The notes: generated by a model from the sequence alone, not told the origin. A stretch of 64,000 nt of DNA from Agelas oroides (GCA_949130485.1 OX422193.1:2978371-3042370), one strand, 5' to 3'. Shown: positions 11,599-23,148, numbered from the stretch's first letter. Program-made: numbers and translations.

Positions 11599-12600
11599 AC
11601 GTGTGTGTGTACGCACGTTTGTGTGTGTGTGCATGCGTGCATGTGTGTATGTCCGTGTGTGCTTTACATATTCTATTCTCACATCCTCAAGACATGACTA
11701 TTCCCACCAGTTCTCTTAGAAGTTCTACCACTTTTGTTGGAGGGGTTGTTGCTACATGACTGTATGTATAAGATACTAGGGTTCTGTCACTATGATACAC
11801 ATGTAACTTGGCATTAGATGCGAGCCACATGAACTTCCTACAGTTGTACAAAGGCACGCAGACTAATTTTTGCCCAACTTCTAAAAGTTGTTTCACACGC
11901 CACCAATTCTGGTGGATTATTCCCTAAAGACAGGCACCTTATCCACCCAGTTGTAGCTTGTTGAATATCTCACTGTCTGTCAACTCAGGTTTGTCTTTTG
12001 TTTCTGATAACAACCTACCCCAGCTCACATAACCACTAGGCTGCTTTGGTGGCCACAACATACCATGTTTGCACTGAACCAATTAAAATATGCCCTAAGT
12101 GGTAGAGTGGTTTGTTCCTGTATAAACTTGGTGGCATGTGGACACACAGCTCATGTTCCCTAGAATTCAGAGAACAGTGAGAGCAGGTTGTCTGTAGTCT
12201 TTTTGTCTCTGGCCCTCTGCCACTTTTCTGCTAAGGCTCTGAGTCTCCATTCCACATTAGTGATTTCAACCGCTCCCTTTTTAGACCGTGTTTTCCTTAG
12301 CAAGGACGGTGGTCACACTTAGTGCAATGCAGTGTTATACTTGTACTTCAGTGGTTACTTGCCAACTATGCTAAGACGGCCATTGCTTGCTGCGCCCAGT
12401 ATAGGCAAAGGAAAGGGAACAAAGGGAAAGACATGCCACTTTAGGGGTATATCTTTGTTACCTGTACAGCCCACAGAGAAGTTGACTGAATGCTGAGTTA
12501 ATTGTGTGACAGTAAATGGCTTTTAGGCATTATCTCACAGCAAAGAAAATACATATGTGCCCATGGTAACCTGCAATGCTGTGGCACGCATCATGATACT
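10842..12600. other. Gene-less stretch with TG microsatellites
   Basis: TG tracts lie at about 11334-11410 and 11519-11660, and a degenerate MITE-like segment at about 10829-10915. No exon is recognised. Confidence 0.5.
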
Positions 12601-12606
12601 ATTTAT
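12601..12606 (-). terminator. Candidate AATAAA polyadenylation signal for fascin
   Basis: AATAAA on the minus strand, about 200 bases past the fascin stop codon. Confidence 0.4.
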
Positions 12607-12808
12607 TGTAATACTTATTAACATGATATTTTTGTTCTGATACACACACATGAAATTATCAATCACTTGGCTTACAATCATGATCAAAACTTCAAGATAA
12701 ACTGACACTAGGAAGGTGCAGGAATGAATGATTCATGAAGTCCTATTGTGACTGGCATGCATTGTTCACTAACTAGCTAACAAGTTAGTATTGACAGGTC
12801 ATTAGTGA

Positions 12809-14275
12809 CTAATATTCCCACAGTGTTGCGGTAGACACACTGGAGCCTCCATTTGCCACCATCTCTCCCGAATGAATGCCCTTAATATACTCCCCATTTG
12901 GTGCCTGGATACACATATGAGTATGCGCACGTAGCTCGATGAAGAACTCGGCTGCCTGGTCACTCGCCACGAGAGTTGCTCCCTTTAGGCTCCAGTAAGC
13001 TCCATTGCTGCACTTCATCTTGTACGCTCCATTGTCAAACTCCAAGTTGAAGGGACTGTACTGTGAGCGGTTGCATTCTATGTTCGTACCTCCTGCTCTC
13101 ATTCCGACAAAGCCATACTGTCCTTTCAGAATAAGCAGTGTCCTATTTGTGAGCTCAAAGGTGAATTTGCTGTCGTCTCCAGCCTCACTGGAGGTGGCAG
13201 CCATCTGTCCATTGCCTTTTACTACGATGTACCTCCCATTACAAGCCTTGAACGTGATGTTGCGTCCTAGCCACTCAATAGTGAAGTGCGTGCTTTCGTC
13301 TGAAGTATTGCCTTTGTCGGCAATGATACCATTGCCTGCTCCACTACAGCTCCAGTATTTCATGGACTTACAGCGCACTGCCCACTGGATATTACCAGAT
13401 CTATCAGAGCGATCAAGTGCCTCCAGTTGGAAAATCTCATTGTCAGTGATCTCGAACTGGTTAGCACGCACCTCGTCACCTTGAACTGAAACATACTTTG
13501 AGTTCGAGGCTTTGAAACTCATCTGCGCATGTGAGTCCTCCAGCGTAAACAGTTCGTCTTTGCTAATGGTGTCTTTACGAGCCTGCATTTTAGCATGGGG
13601 GCCTATAGCTGTGAGATACTTTCCCTTACAGTCCCTGAACGCCACCTGGTCGCTCCTAAAGACGAGCACGTAAAGCGTGTCGTTTGAGAGGTCTTTCACG
13701 AGGTCTCCGGTACGTTTGAGGTACAAGCCATTGGCTGCTTGAAGCGCGTACCTCCCTTCGTGGAAATCCAAAATGATCATGGCGTCATAGCCCCAAGGTA
13801 TGTCTTCGTTGCAGTGCAGTTCGTCGTTCTCCAGGTGGCAGTACGTCTTGCGGTTAGTGTTACGCAAGTTGATCTGAGGATGCAAGGCAAGTTGGAGCGT
13901 GAATAAGTTAGCCGGACCGAGGTCCTTCGTGCCGCTCAGCTCCCCACCGACCTCCCCGAGGTAGCGGCCGTGGGCTACACTCCTGATTGCCACGCGGCCA
14001 TCATCCTGCGTAATCAGCTCAAACTTCTGTTCGTTGCCGATCGATTCGCCAGCACAGTCCGCCGTGTCGTTCCGGTAGAAACTCAGGTACTTTCCGTACG
14101 TGGATTTCAGCGCAACCTCGTTCTCGCCCGCGCTATCTAGTACCCATGTCTGTTTCATGCGCAAGGAAGTCCCACTGCAGCTCACCTTTGAGGCAAATTG
14201 CTCAGCGGTGAGGTACTTGCCGGCCGAGTTGACGAAGCCAACCTTCCATTTCAGCGTCTGATCCGTGGCCATCAC
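12809..14275 (-). CDS. FSCN: Fascin, actin-bundling protein
   Basis: A 488-residue intronless open frame collinear with animal fascins along its whole length (human FSCN1 is 493 residues). Four beta-trefoil repeats of about 120 residues can be followed: GKYLTAE near residue 20, GKYLTAIG near 220, NGRYIVVKGNGQMAA near 350, and the C-terminus ending in the conserved LWEY. The segment SLRMKQTWVLD near residue 37 aligns with the region of human fascin holding the PKC-regulated Ser39, and a serine is present there. Fascin cross-links parallel actin filaments in filopodia and microvilli. Two adjacent Met codons begin the frame; the second may be the true start. The 5' half is clearly more GC-rich than the surroundings. 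Lack of introns could mean ancestral loss or a retrocopy, but the frame is fully intact. Confidence 0.95.
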   Translation of the reverse strand: MMATDQTLKWKVGFVNSAGKYLTAEQFASKVSCSGTSLRMKQTWVLDSAGENEVALKSTYGKYLSFYRNDTADCAGESIGNEQKFELITQDDGRVAIRSVAHGRYLGEVGGELSGTKDLGPANLFTLQLALHPQINLRNTNRKTYCHLENDELHCNEDIPWGYDAMIILDFHEGRYALQAANGLYLKRTGDLVKDLSNDTLYVLVFRSDQVAFRDCKGKYLTAIGPHAKMQARKDTISKDELFTLEDSHAQMSFKASNSKYVSVQGDEVRANQFEITDNEIFQLEALDRSDRSGNIQWAVRCKSMKYWSCSGAGNGIIADKGNTSDESTHFTIEWLGRNITFKACNGRYIVVKGNGQMAATSSEAGDDSKFTFELTNRTLLILKGQYGFVGMRAGGTNIECNRSQYSPFNLEFDNGAYKMKCSNGAYWSLKGATLVASDQAAEFFIELRAHTHMCIQAPNGEYIKGIHSGEMVANGGSSVSTATLWEY

Positions 14276-14430
14276 TGCAGTTCTTGATCCTTGAGACAGG
14301 TTAACAGGTGCTAAAATTCAGCTGCGGTTTGTCCGTTGTTGAACTGTGAACTGTTCAGCACAATAAGTAGTCTCGTTCCCAAACCACCTTCCTCGGGCGG
14401 GGCCTGCATGGGAACAAAGCTAATAGATCT

Positions 14431-14497
14431 TAGCCTCGTTCCCAGGCCATTCCCACCTCCAGTTTTTAGAGGCGGGAATGGCCTGGGAACGAGGCTA
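14431..14497. mobile_element. 67-bp palindromic MITE, 9-bp TSD (8 of 9 match)
   Basis: Inverted ends TAGCCTCGTTCCCAGGCCAT and ATGGCCTGGGAACGAGGCTA. The flanks AATAGATCT (14422-14430) and ATTAGATCT (14498-14506) differ at one base. A degenerate relative lies just before it at about 14365-14420. It is about 90 bp upstream of the fascin start. Confidence 0.85.
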
Positions 14498-14506
14498 ATT
14501 AGATCT

Positions 14507-15990
14507 AGTAATGCAGTTAGACTGTTACGTAGTCAGTATGGTGGCATTTACAATAAATTTGGAATGTAGCTAATAGGGAAAGTTCTTCCCAAGTGCTAGC
14601 AATAGGTACATGAAAGTGGGAGAGGGTGTGCAAAGTATTCAAGGCTCCTCAAATCTGAATTGTATGCCCTCCCGGGCAATGGTGGGGAATGAGGGGAGGA
14701 TTTTCTTTGTTTCACTGCAAAATGTGGCCCCCGGTGGCCTACGCCTGTTTTCTATAAGCAAATAAAAATACATGGATATCTACCTCATGGTATTTAGTTG
14801 TTTGTGTGAAAAGCTCTGTAGTCTGCATTGTATGTGCAAACAATGGCTAACATACAGACAATCCAATCCCCTGTGTCAACCTTGGGGAACCTTAGGGGGG
14901 GGGGGGATTTGCAATGGAAATTCGTCCCAGGGGTGGGGAAGTACACATTTAATCCCCTGGGAGTGAGGCATACAATAATAATTGATAGGTGCATAAAAGG
15001 GAAACATCGAGCAGAGAAACTGCCCGGCAAGATTTTACTACTCAGACAGAGCCCCTGCATGGTGAGGTACTTTGATACAGTGCAGGAGGACTCAGACAAT
15101 AGTTTGATGACCCCAACCTCAGCCGACAGTATATACCAGTATGTAGTGATCCACTACTTTTCCTTACTGTTGTATATAGCTACTGGAGAATGCATCAGAA
15201 GTGGTATACAATCCTATGGCTTTTACCAAGGATGGTAGGAGAGACAGGATACCAATCAAAGTTGTCCGGACAGTGATGTGAACGCATTTAGACAATGTAA
15301 AAATGCATCATACTTTATGCGTGAAATAGGTCCTTTTTTCAACATCCCAAATTAATGCGAGTTTCCAACTCCAATTGAACACATAATACTTGAATTAGTT
15401 TCTATAAGTCTCATCTTGGGCTGTCTGCTTCGCAGGTGACATAAAAGTTTTGATTGATTGATTGATTGATTGACTGGTTTGTTAGTTGATTCAGTGATTG
15501 ACTTCATCCTTGCTTCAGAACTACATGACAGACTATTGGTAGGTAAAGTGCATGGTGGTGAATCAATAATTATTAAGCCACGGATGATGGCTAAAACTGG
15601 TGTCTTCTTACATGGCATCGGAGAGGAGTGGACACACACACATACTTCAAGTAGAAGCCTTTGAACTGCCCTAGCTGAAGCAAGCCTACCTCTAACAAAC
15701 TAGTATGGTTACAAGTACTCATGTTCCCACGCCCATTCCCTATAAGAATGTGGGAAGGCCTGGAAACTGTAACTGTTAGCTTGGACATAATGAATGGCCT
15801 GCTCTGCCAACTTGATTGGCTTGTCAGACACTGCATGTTGCCTTATACCTGGGATGACCCCAGTTAACCAGGCTAATATGAAGGGGTTCCCCAGGACTGA
15901 CAACTTAACTTCCCCTCCAGAAGGATGCAAAGGAAAACCTGCTCAATTTCTTGAGGCAGGGCTGAGACTGCTGAGTTCACCAGAAGAGAA
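14507..15990. other. Gene-less stretch
   Basis: Contains a short (GATT)n tract at about 15455-15475 and MITE remnants at about 15720-15770. No exon is supported. Confidence 0.4.
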
Positions 15991-16000
15991 GTAAATCTCT

Positions 16001-16073
16001 GTTGCAGGTGGGACTAGAACCTTGGACCTTTGGTTTGCAGTCCATGCAGTGCTTTAACCACTTGGTCACAACC
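16001..16073 (-). repeat. tRNA-like sequence, probably a SINE head
   Basis: The minus strand has an A-box-like TGACCAAGTGGTTAAAGC and a B-box-like GGTTCTAGTCCCACC at tRNA spacing, with GCA between them where a Cys anticodon would sit. T-arm and acceptor-arm pairings are poor, so this is not a functional tRNA. It fits a tRNA-derived SINE or a decayed tRNA pseudogene. Confidence 0.45.
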
Positions 16074-17619
16074 AACCCCAAGTTAGAGTAGCTACAGGCA
16101 GTAATCAGTCTCTCCAGCCATGACAGAGCAATAACTTCGGCAACTGCAGTTGTAGAAATGGTAGCTATATACAATGTTTTACATTTTACATGTAAAATGT
16201 TACACTATATAGTATGCTTACCAGGTGTGAACATAGTTACACTGCCATGCATTCAGGCAACATCTCAGATGAATAAAATGGTCTCACGCTCATATTAGTG
16301 ATGGATGTATCCAAGACAAATTGCCATTTTAGTTGAAAGAGTGCTCTCTCCACTGCATGCATAACACTGTCTATTAGAATTAGTGAATACCCCTGTTAGA
16401 AGAATAAATATCAAGCCAGTTGTGAAGCCGTGATAACCAAACACAATTTGTAAGTGACGCAGAATCTCAGGAATCACATGTACACCTCACTGTTGTGTGT
16501 GAGCCTCACTCCCAGGCCCATTCAAGAGGCTAGAGGAAAGTGGTGCATGACACTATCACTGTGATAATATGTGATGGTGTACAACAGCCTATAGGTTGCT
16601 AGTTGCCCTAAATGCTCTACAGTCCATCATGATATGCATGTGCATGACATAAGAAGCTATAGGAGATCACAATTCACTCCAGCCTGCAGGGTAAGGGGAT
16701 TGGACTGAAGATTCATACAACTATGAGGTTTTATGTGTGAATGTTAGAAAAGCCATTGCATGTTTTATGCCCTTACAGTATGTCAGTGACACTTTGGTGG
16801 GAATTGTTGTAGCATGTTTGGAGACTGCTAGCCCAGGTACTTCCACTGACATCAACAGTATTATTGTGTTGATAAAACTGACTTCAGGCAAACCAGGCAT
16901 TATGAGGGTCAAACAGTACTGTTGAGTAACAAACGGAGTATCACTAATACAACACAGGACAAAGGAGCTGGACAAATGCCACAGAAAAATAAAGAAACAA
17001 AGATGTGGAGCATGCTGCACTCTATTCAAATTGCTGAAGGGAAAACAGTGAGAGGGAGGGATAAAACAAAGTGAAAGTTTGGTTTGCTATTTGGTGGTGA
17101 CTGTTCCACATAGAGAGTTGGCCAAGGACTGGTCACATCACTTGAAATCCTCCCCATCTCGAATAGGTTCCATGTTTCATGGATGGAAGGGGGGGAAGTT
17201 ACATGTGTGGAAGGAGTAAAATGAGAAAGTGAGAGCACTCAAATTGTGTGCACTCTAAATTCTCTCAAAGTACTACAGTATATCCGTAATAAAGGCACCC
17301 TCTGAACATCACACATTATAATACCTCCATAGTCTCATTGCTGTCTTCAAAATCAATGCTGCTGTTCTCCAGCTTTGTCTTGGCTGAGGGAAAGCAGTCT
17401 GTCTCCACTCTTCCAGTTTTAAGAGTGTACGTACGTAGACCTGGGATTTCTTTGTGCACTCTGACAGAGAAGCATCACGTCTACATTCACATTCAGTCCT
17501 AGTGTGGATACACAAGTGGGCCACGTTATAGCCTAACACGTGTAAACCACTAGTCCTTTCATTACAATGGCCCTATTGTGTATGTGTATGTATGCATACA
17601 ATAATTACAATTGAGATGT

Positions 17620-17760
17620 TGGGAGGGTGGGGGGAAGGGAGGGAGGGAGGGAGGGTCCGAAGGGAGAGTGAGGGAGAGAGGGAGGGAGGTTTCTGGAGGG
17701 AGGGAGGGAGAGGAAAGGAAGGCAAAAGAGAGGAAGGGGTAGACAAGAAAAAGAAGAGAA
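17620..17760. repeat. GGGA/GAGA-rich low-complexity tract
   Basis: Purine-rich (GGGA)n and (GA)n composition. Ser/Pro/Leu-rich minus-strand frames across it are artefacts. Confidence 0.8.
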
Positions 17761-17953
17761 AGTGAGAGAGAAACGACAATGAGAAGAACAAATTTGAGAT
17801 AACCAATGGAAAGACTTGTATTCAGAGAATTGCTCAACACTGAGCTACATACTACATGTACATGCACACTCATTCACATGCACACACTCACCCCTACACA
17901 CCTTTATCTTTTTGAGATTTAATGGGTAACGCACTCAGCTCCCTCCTGGCACC

Positions 17954-18091
17954 ATGAAGACGCTACTGACCTGCCTTCCAGCACTGTTCTTGAATTCTAC
18001 AGTCAAGTGTCAGAGTTTGATTATCTCGCATGTTGACTTGGAAGGATTTGGGACTACTAGAATAGAGGATTATACAACTACTCCTCATTAA
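17954..18091 (+). CDS. Possible small secreted peptide (45 residues)
   Basis: A short frame starting MKTLLTCLPALFLNS, which reads like a signal peptide, followed by about 25 polar residues and a stop. GTTAG follows the stop, and no downstream exon was found. It may be a genuine small secreted peptide, a first exon, or chance. Confidence is low because nothing but the N-terminus supports it. Confidence 0.22.
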   Translation: MKTLLTCLPALFLNSTVKCQSLIISHVDLEGFGTTRIEDYTTTPH

Positions 18092-18156
18092 GGTTAGAAG
18101 ACTCATGTACAGCCCATCAGGTCATTATCAAAGAGGTTTGAAAAAGACCGTAAATC

Positions 18157-18534
18157 CAGTGGCGTAGCCAGGACATCACGGATGCTAGGGCACAGTATGG
18201 GCACACAACGTTTTGTACAAACTTCTGCGCGAAGTGCAGAAGTATTTAGGGGGTCTTGAATTTCACAGCCTTTTTTTTTTTGAATTTCACAGCCTCCCAA
18301 GTCGGTTCTCAAGCCATATGTATACGGGAAACTCGCGTACGGTGAGCGTACGAGACTCATAATTCTGTGGATTATACATAGCGATACTGCGCCGTTCAAT
18401 TTCAAGACCGTGATTCGCGATCGACAACGATACTATCAGCGCCGATAATTCGCATGCATACCTGCACTAGTGGGGCACGGCCTCTAGTTGCTAGGGCACG
18501 TGCCCCAGTGTGCCCCAGCCTGGCTACGCCACTG
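18157..18534. mobile_element. hAT MITE, 378 bp, 8-bp TSD CGTAAATC
   Basis: The ends CAGTGGCGTAGCCAGG and CCTGGCTACGCCACTG are perfect 16-bp inverted repeats. CGTAAATC is present on both sides (18149-18156 and 18535-18542). Terminal CAGTGGCGTAGCCAGG and an 8-bp duplication are diagnostic of hAT-superfamily non-autonomous elements. There is no coding capacity. Confidence 0.92.
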
Positions 18535-18583
18535 CGTAAATCAAGCAGCTTTGCCTACTACACATGCTCACACACAGAAACAT

Positions 18584-18700
18584 TAGTCTCGCAAGCCAGA
18601 CCCTTTCCGTTCGGCAGCGCCGATCGCTTTCAGTACGCGGCACGCGGATACTGAAAGCGATCGGTGCTGTGGAACGGAAAGGGTCTGGCTTGCGAGGCTA
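18584..18700. mobile_element. 117-bp palindromic MITE, 9-bp TSD CAGAAACAT
   Basis: The ends TAGTCTCGCAAGCCAGACCC and GGGTCTGGCTTGCGAGGCTA are inverted, and nearly the whole element folds on itself. CAGAAACAT flanks both sides (18575-18583 and 18701-18709). It has the same TAG..CTA ends and 9-bp duplication as the CCTCGTTCCC family, with a different internal sequence. Confidence 0.9.
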
Positions 18701-19087
18701 CAGAAACATATACACATGCATGCATACACACACATACACTATGTGTGTGCTTGTGCATGTGTGACTCCTCTCACCTACTCCAATGATAGTGTGTACCGTA
18801 TTTCTTCGAATAGACACCGCCCTCGAATAGTAGCCGCGGCTAATATACGCGGCAAATCTTCCACATAAGAAATGGTTGAAACAAACAAAGGTCTCCTCCT
18901 CCTTTTTCTCCTCCTCCTCCTAGATAGCATCTGTGTTTCACCGCCTTGGGAGAGGTGGTTGTGCATGCTGATGGTGGAGGTAGGTATAGATGTGTATGAA
19001 GAAGGAGCAAAGTGAGAGCATTCACTTAGCTAATGCACCTATACAATATTATGTCCCATGCACCACCCCCCACCAGGGAAGATGATA

Positions 19088-19339
19088 TGTGGCAGTCCCG
19101 TGTAGAAACCAAAGATTATTTCGTTCGATCGCTTTGCCACGTTCGAAGTGCCATATCGCTGAACTTCTGTTAAGGGCGGGGCTCATTAGCGCTTTGTAAA
19201 CTTATTAGATATTCACGCATCTACGAAGTACGTATGAGCCCCGCCCTTACGGAAGTTCAGCGGTACGGCGCTTCCAATGCGGCAATGCAATAGAAATTCG
19301 CAACGGAATATCCTTCAATTTCTACACGGGACTGCCACA
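19088..19339. mobile_element. Tc1/mariner-type MITE, 252 bp, TA TSD
   Basis: The ends TGTGGCAGTCCCGTGTAGAA and TTCTACACGGGACTGCCACA are perfect inverted repeats flanked by TA (19086-19087 and 19340-19341). A second internal inverted pair is centred on GGGCGGGGCTCAT / ATGAGCCCCGCCC. Confidence 0.9.
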
Positions 19340-20146
19340 TATGGAGTTTGACTGCATGCCCATATAGTCGTGAATTTTATACCTCCTAGAATAATATTTG
19401 TATATATGCTATATAGCTAAAATATGTGTCAAATCCCCAGTAATCTCCCATTCCATCGTGAGGGGATTTGACTACAGGGTCTCAGCAATTGATTTATTTA
19501 ATTAGTCAAATCTCCACCTTGCCCCACTACGGCCCCAGTGGGGGGTAGTGGGGCATAATATGATTCTCAGAAGAGTGACATTATTATTGAGGGAGATGCC
19601 TTGAAGGGCTTATACGCCTATCAACAATAATTGTAAGAATACAGGACATTGTAGGGGCAAGTCTTTGTGAGTGCAGACACTCATCCTTAAGCAATGGTAC
19701 TTGGACTTTGTAGAGACAGGTTCAACGTACCATAGAGTATACGTGCACTGAATAACGTTGCTAGGATCTTTCAGGAAAAGCTTGAGGACAAGGGCACACA
19801 CACACACACAGGTCCTTCAAGCTGTCTTAGAAGCATACACATTGCAACAAGTGCAATGGTTAAAACTTCGTAAGTGATCTTGATAAAGACTGAACTCACT
19901 GCTTAGCCCACGTGCAATCACTAGGTGCTGCAGTCATGTAAAGTTAGGTTCAACTAAAAGCAGTTGTACAACAATGTAGTTACACTCCTTGGTTTTACCC
20001 AATGGTGTGCTGTTCTTGTAGTCCTAGCCCATGTACAGTAGTTGTGTGTTGAGTGGGGGAGCACCAACACCGCTGGCACATCGATGTTCAAAATTTCACA
20101 CATACATAAAGTGTGAAGTTAAAACATAAAGGGAGATGGGGATGGG

Positions 20147-20246
20147 GCATTTTATGGCTTAAATGGGTGGGGCATTTATGGCTTAAATGGGTGAGGCATT
20201 TATGACTTAAATGGGTGGGGCATTTATGGCTGAAATGGATGGGGCG
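20147..20246 (+). repeat. 24-bp tandem repeat, about 4 copies
   Basis: The unit GCATTTATGGCTTAAATGGG plus TGGG is repeated with small changes. Confidence 0.85.
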
Positions 20247-20529
20247 GTTAGTTACTGTTTTTTGGGAGATATGCTCAAAAAAATACTGGTCTTCAGGGGA
20301 GTACCCTTTCCGGTCCTCGCATGACCACGGGTTTCAGTCCCTTTGAACTCCCGACCCGTGGCCTACTACAGAAAGGGCGGGACCACTCCCCGCCTAAGGT
20401 TTGCTTTGAGGAGCCCAGCTTATTGGTTGGCACATAGTGCTATGGGCATTCACAGTGCTATAAATATTCAAATTACTAAACAAATTGGGGGTGGGGCTCA
20501 ATGGGTGGAGTTATCATATTAACTTGGGG

Positions 20530-20677
20530 GATGGGCGAACGGTTAACGTACGGGATTCCGGCTCGCTATCGTGTCGTCTTGGTGGAACGTCTGGGAGGCT
20601 TGTTCTTCGCTGGTAGGCGCTCCTGTACTGAAGATTCGCTGGTCATTCGGGTCTGTACTGCGGCGACTATCTCACGG
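20530..20677 (+). other. GC-rich block ending in a splice-donor-like site
   Basis: A CpG-containing block ends in CTCACG|GTGAGTATT, a strong donor. It has no convincing frame. It might be a non-coding first exon, but no acceptor partner was identified. Confidence 0.2.
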
Positions 20678-20889
20678 TGAGTATTATTAGTTGTTTGTGT
20701 GTGATACTCGGTCGACGGGCTTTAAATGGGAGCGTGCTTCTCTTAGTAACGGCGTACCTATCCTAGTAACGGCATTGTTACGCTAGTTATGGCGTGTGCT
20801 TTACCATAGTAACGGTACGCCTAGGGGTGTAGTCGATTCCATAAGGCTGAGCTAGGGCTAGGGCTGGGTTGGGGCTGCTCTGTGTTACC

Positions 20890-21225
20890 TGCGAGGCTCA
20901 CTCACAGTGTGAAGCTCATTCACATTAAAAATTACGAGTGTGAGGCTCATTCACACTTGAGTTACTACTGTGAGGCTCACTCACCGTTATGTTGTGAGTG
21001 TGAAGCTCATTCACACTTGAGTTACTACTGTTACGCTAAGGTAAGGGGTGAAGCTCATTCACATTTTAAATTATGAGTATGAAGCTCATTCACACTTCAG
21101 TTACATGTACTACTGTGAGGCTCATTCACCGTTACGTGTGTGAAGCTCATTCACACTTGAGTTACTACTGTTACGTTATGGGTGTGAAGCTCATTCGGAT
21201 TTTAAATTACGAGTGTGAGTGTGTT
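20890..21225 (+). repeat. Minisatellite of GTGAAGCTCATTCACA-type units
   Basis: About eight units built from GTGAGGCTCATTCACAC and TTGAGTTACTACTG phrases, of variable length. Each unit has a local inversion (GTGA..TCAC). Confidence 0.8.
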
Positions 21226-21484
21226 AGGATAAGGGCTTTATACTTTATACACGTGTATCTATGTGGAGATGGATAAAGACGGGGTCTTTTTGACTACAGC
21301 TGTCCTTCCTCTCGCAATTAAATACACTGTGGTAGCTAAGTGGAGATCCCCTGCGGACGGGGTTGTGGGCCTGGGTGGGTTGACTGCACAAGCACATTGC
21401 CTAAGCGGATACTCTCACTATCCACCACCTCAGCCTCCGGCTCAATTATCTCTTCACCAAGGGGGTATCCTATGGTTAACAGAG

Positions 21485-22140
21485 TCCAGGTGAAATTTCA
21501 ACTAAAGGTAGCCCCACTAACTGTAGCCCCACCAACTGTATGCCACCATCATTAACTACCGGTAAACACTGCCACATCAGTTTACCATTCACTTTACCCA
21601 CCTCAGAGAAAGTGCCTTGCTTGTGGAGACTCAATACCAATTCCTAGAGACATACCCTAATGCCTAACGTCCTGCAACCAGAGGAGGAAGGGTGGAAGAG
21701 GAGACAGGAAAGGAGGGAGGCAGGGAGGGAGGGAGGGAGGGAGGGAGGGAGGGAGGGAGGGAGGGAGGGAGGCAGGCAGGGAGGGAGGGAGGCAGGCAGG
21801 GAGGGAGGGAGGGAGGGAGGGAGGCAGGCAGGGAGGGAGGGAGGGAGGGAGGAGGGAGGAGGGAGAGAGGGAGGAGGGAGGGAGGGAGGGAGGGAGGGGG
21901 AGGGAGGGAGGGAGGGAGGGAGGGAGGGGGAGGGAAGCAGGGAGGGAGGAGGGAGGGAGGAAGGGAGGGAGGAGGGAGGGAGGAGGAAAGGAGGAAGGGA
22001 GGAAGGGAGGGAGGAGAGGGGAATCGCAAGGAAATCAACACAGGAGGGCCCTGTACTACTCAACTTCAGAGCACACTTGAAAGATGGAGGAGAAAATGAC
22101 TTGAACCAGCGACCTGGCAAATACCCTGCCATGCTCTCTG
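21485..22140. repeat. Interspersed repeat copy with (GGGA)n expansion
   Basis: Segment 21485-21640 is homologous to about 25690-25860: both share GTGAAATT-CAA, TATGC-ACCATCAT, CAGT-TACCATTCAC and ACCCACCTCAG blocks in order. It runs into a long (GGGA/GGCA)n tract at about 21700-22020, which yields long artefactual frames on both strands. Confidence 0.65.
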
Positions 22141-22774
22141 AGGAGAAAAACTAAGAGATAAGCCAAGGTCAAGTGCTTCACAACTAGCACACTCTGTATT
22201 AATCTGCTGTAATAAAAATAACCATGAGTTACTCACTAACACAATATCATATAGCTGTCACTGCACTAAGCTCGATCCATTAAATCTTGAACTCTAATAA
22301 CCACCCCATTACAAGACTATGATATCATGCACTGTCAAAAGCCCTATCTCTAACAGTGTCCTTACAGAAAACATCTTCAGCTCTTCCTTATTTCTGGCAG
22401 TCGTGTCGTTAATCTGCTCATCATGAAGGATAGAAGCTCCAGAAGTTTTGCTTGTTTGTCTGGTTTTGTGGTGCTGTCAAGACAAAGGTAAGAAGGGAAG
22501 TGGAAGAAGAAAGAGGCAGAGAGGAAGAAGAAGGTACATAGGAAAGGAAGGAGGAGTACGCGGAGAGAGAGAGGAGGAAGAGGGAGAGAAGAAAGGAGAG
22601 TAAAACCTTGAGGGAGAAGGGAGGAAGAGGGAGATGTGATTAACAGTTGAAAATCATCACACTCAAAATGTTAGAACAGCTCACTTCCCTATAGCTCCCA
22701 CCTTCTCACCTCATGTAACACATTGTTAAGCAAATTGTGTTTGTACATTATCTGACAATGAACCTTGTTGCTCA

Positions 22775-23148
22775 GAGCATCTTGGCTCAAGCTGGAAATA
22801 AAGGAATTTAGATGTTATGAGGCGAAAATAGAGGAAAGTGAAAAAGGCCGGCAGCCACCGGGAGTCGAACCCAGGACACCTGGCTTGAGCCACAAGTGCT
22901 ATGCCACTGAGCTACGGCAACCAGACAACCACCAGCCCTCACAACCTCTATATGTACTGCACAGGTGGTACTGAATGCCTCAGTTGCACACCCGGCAGCC
23001 ACTCAGTATGTGCCGTCAGAACTCTGTTAGGGGTCGACCAGAAAATTCTCTTCATCAGGAAAGAACCCATGCTGAGTGGTTTTTCTCACTCTAAATGCTC
23101 AGAGCATCTTGCCTCAAGCTGGAAATAAAGGAATTTAGATGTTATGAG
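22775..23148. repeat. About 50-bp direct repeats flanking a tRNA-like insert
   Basis: CTCAGAGCATCTTGGCTCAA at about 22774 and CTCAGAGCATCTTGCCTCAA at about 23098 each begin a block of about 50 bp that ends TTTAGATGTTATGAGG, with one difference visible. Between them lie a tRNA-like sequence and about 180 bp of unique DNA. Confidence 0.7.
22851..22921 (-). tRNA. tRNA-like gene or pseudogene with Pol III terminator
   Basis: The minus strand has A-box TAGCTCAGTGGCATAGCA and B-box GGGTTCGACTCCC. By hand folding the T-arm pairs 5 of 5, the acceptor stem 6 of 7 and the anticodon stem about 4 of 5 (wobbles included). A TTTTT terminator follows at about 22841-22845. The anticodon loop lacks the usual U33 and reads CTC if placed canonically, so decoding function is doubtful. 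It may be a tRNA pseudogene or SINE head. Confidence 0.4.

Noticed and set aside
13005-13484. 159-codon plus-strand frame
   Set aside because: Antisense to the conserved fascin frame; compositional shadow.
16001-16073. Functional tRNA-Cys gene
   Set aside because: A and B boxes are present but acceptor and T-arm pairing fail; called tRNA-derived repeat.
17319-17410. Minus-strand segment open in a plausible frame before a GTATTA donor
   Set aside because: The acceptor is weak and two other frames are also open; no partner exon.
21644-22154. Frames of 125-164 codons on both strands
   Set aside because: Produced by the (GGGA)n tract; Gly/Arg/Glu or Pro/Ser/Leu monotony.
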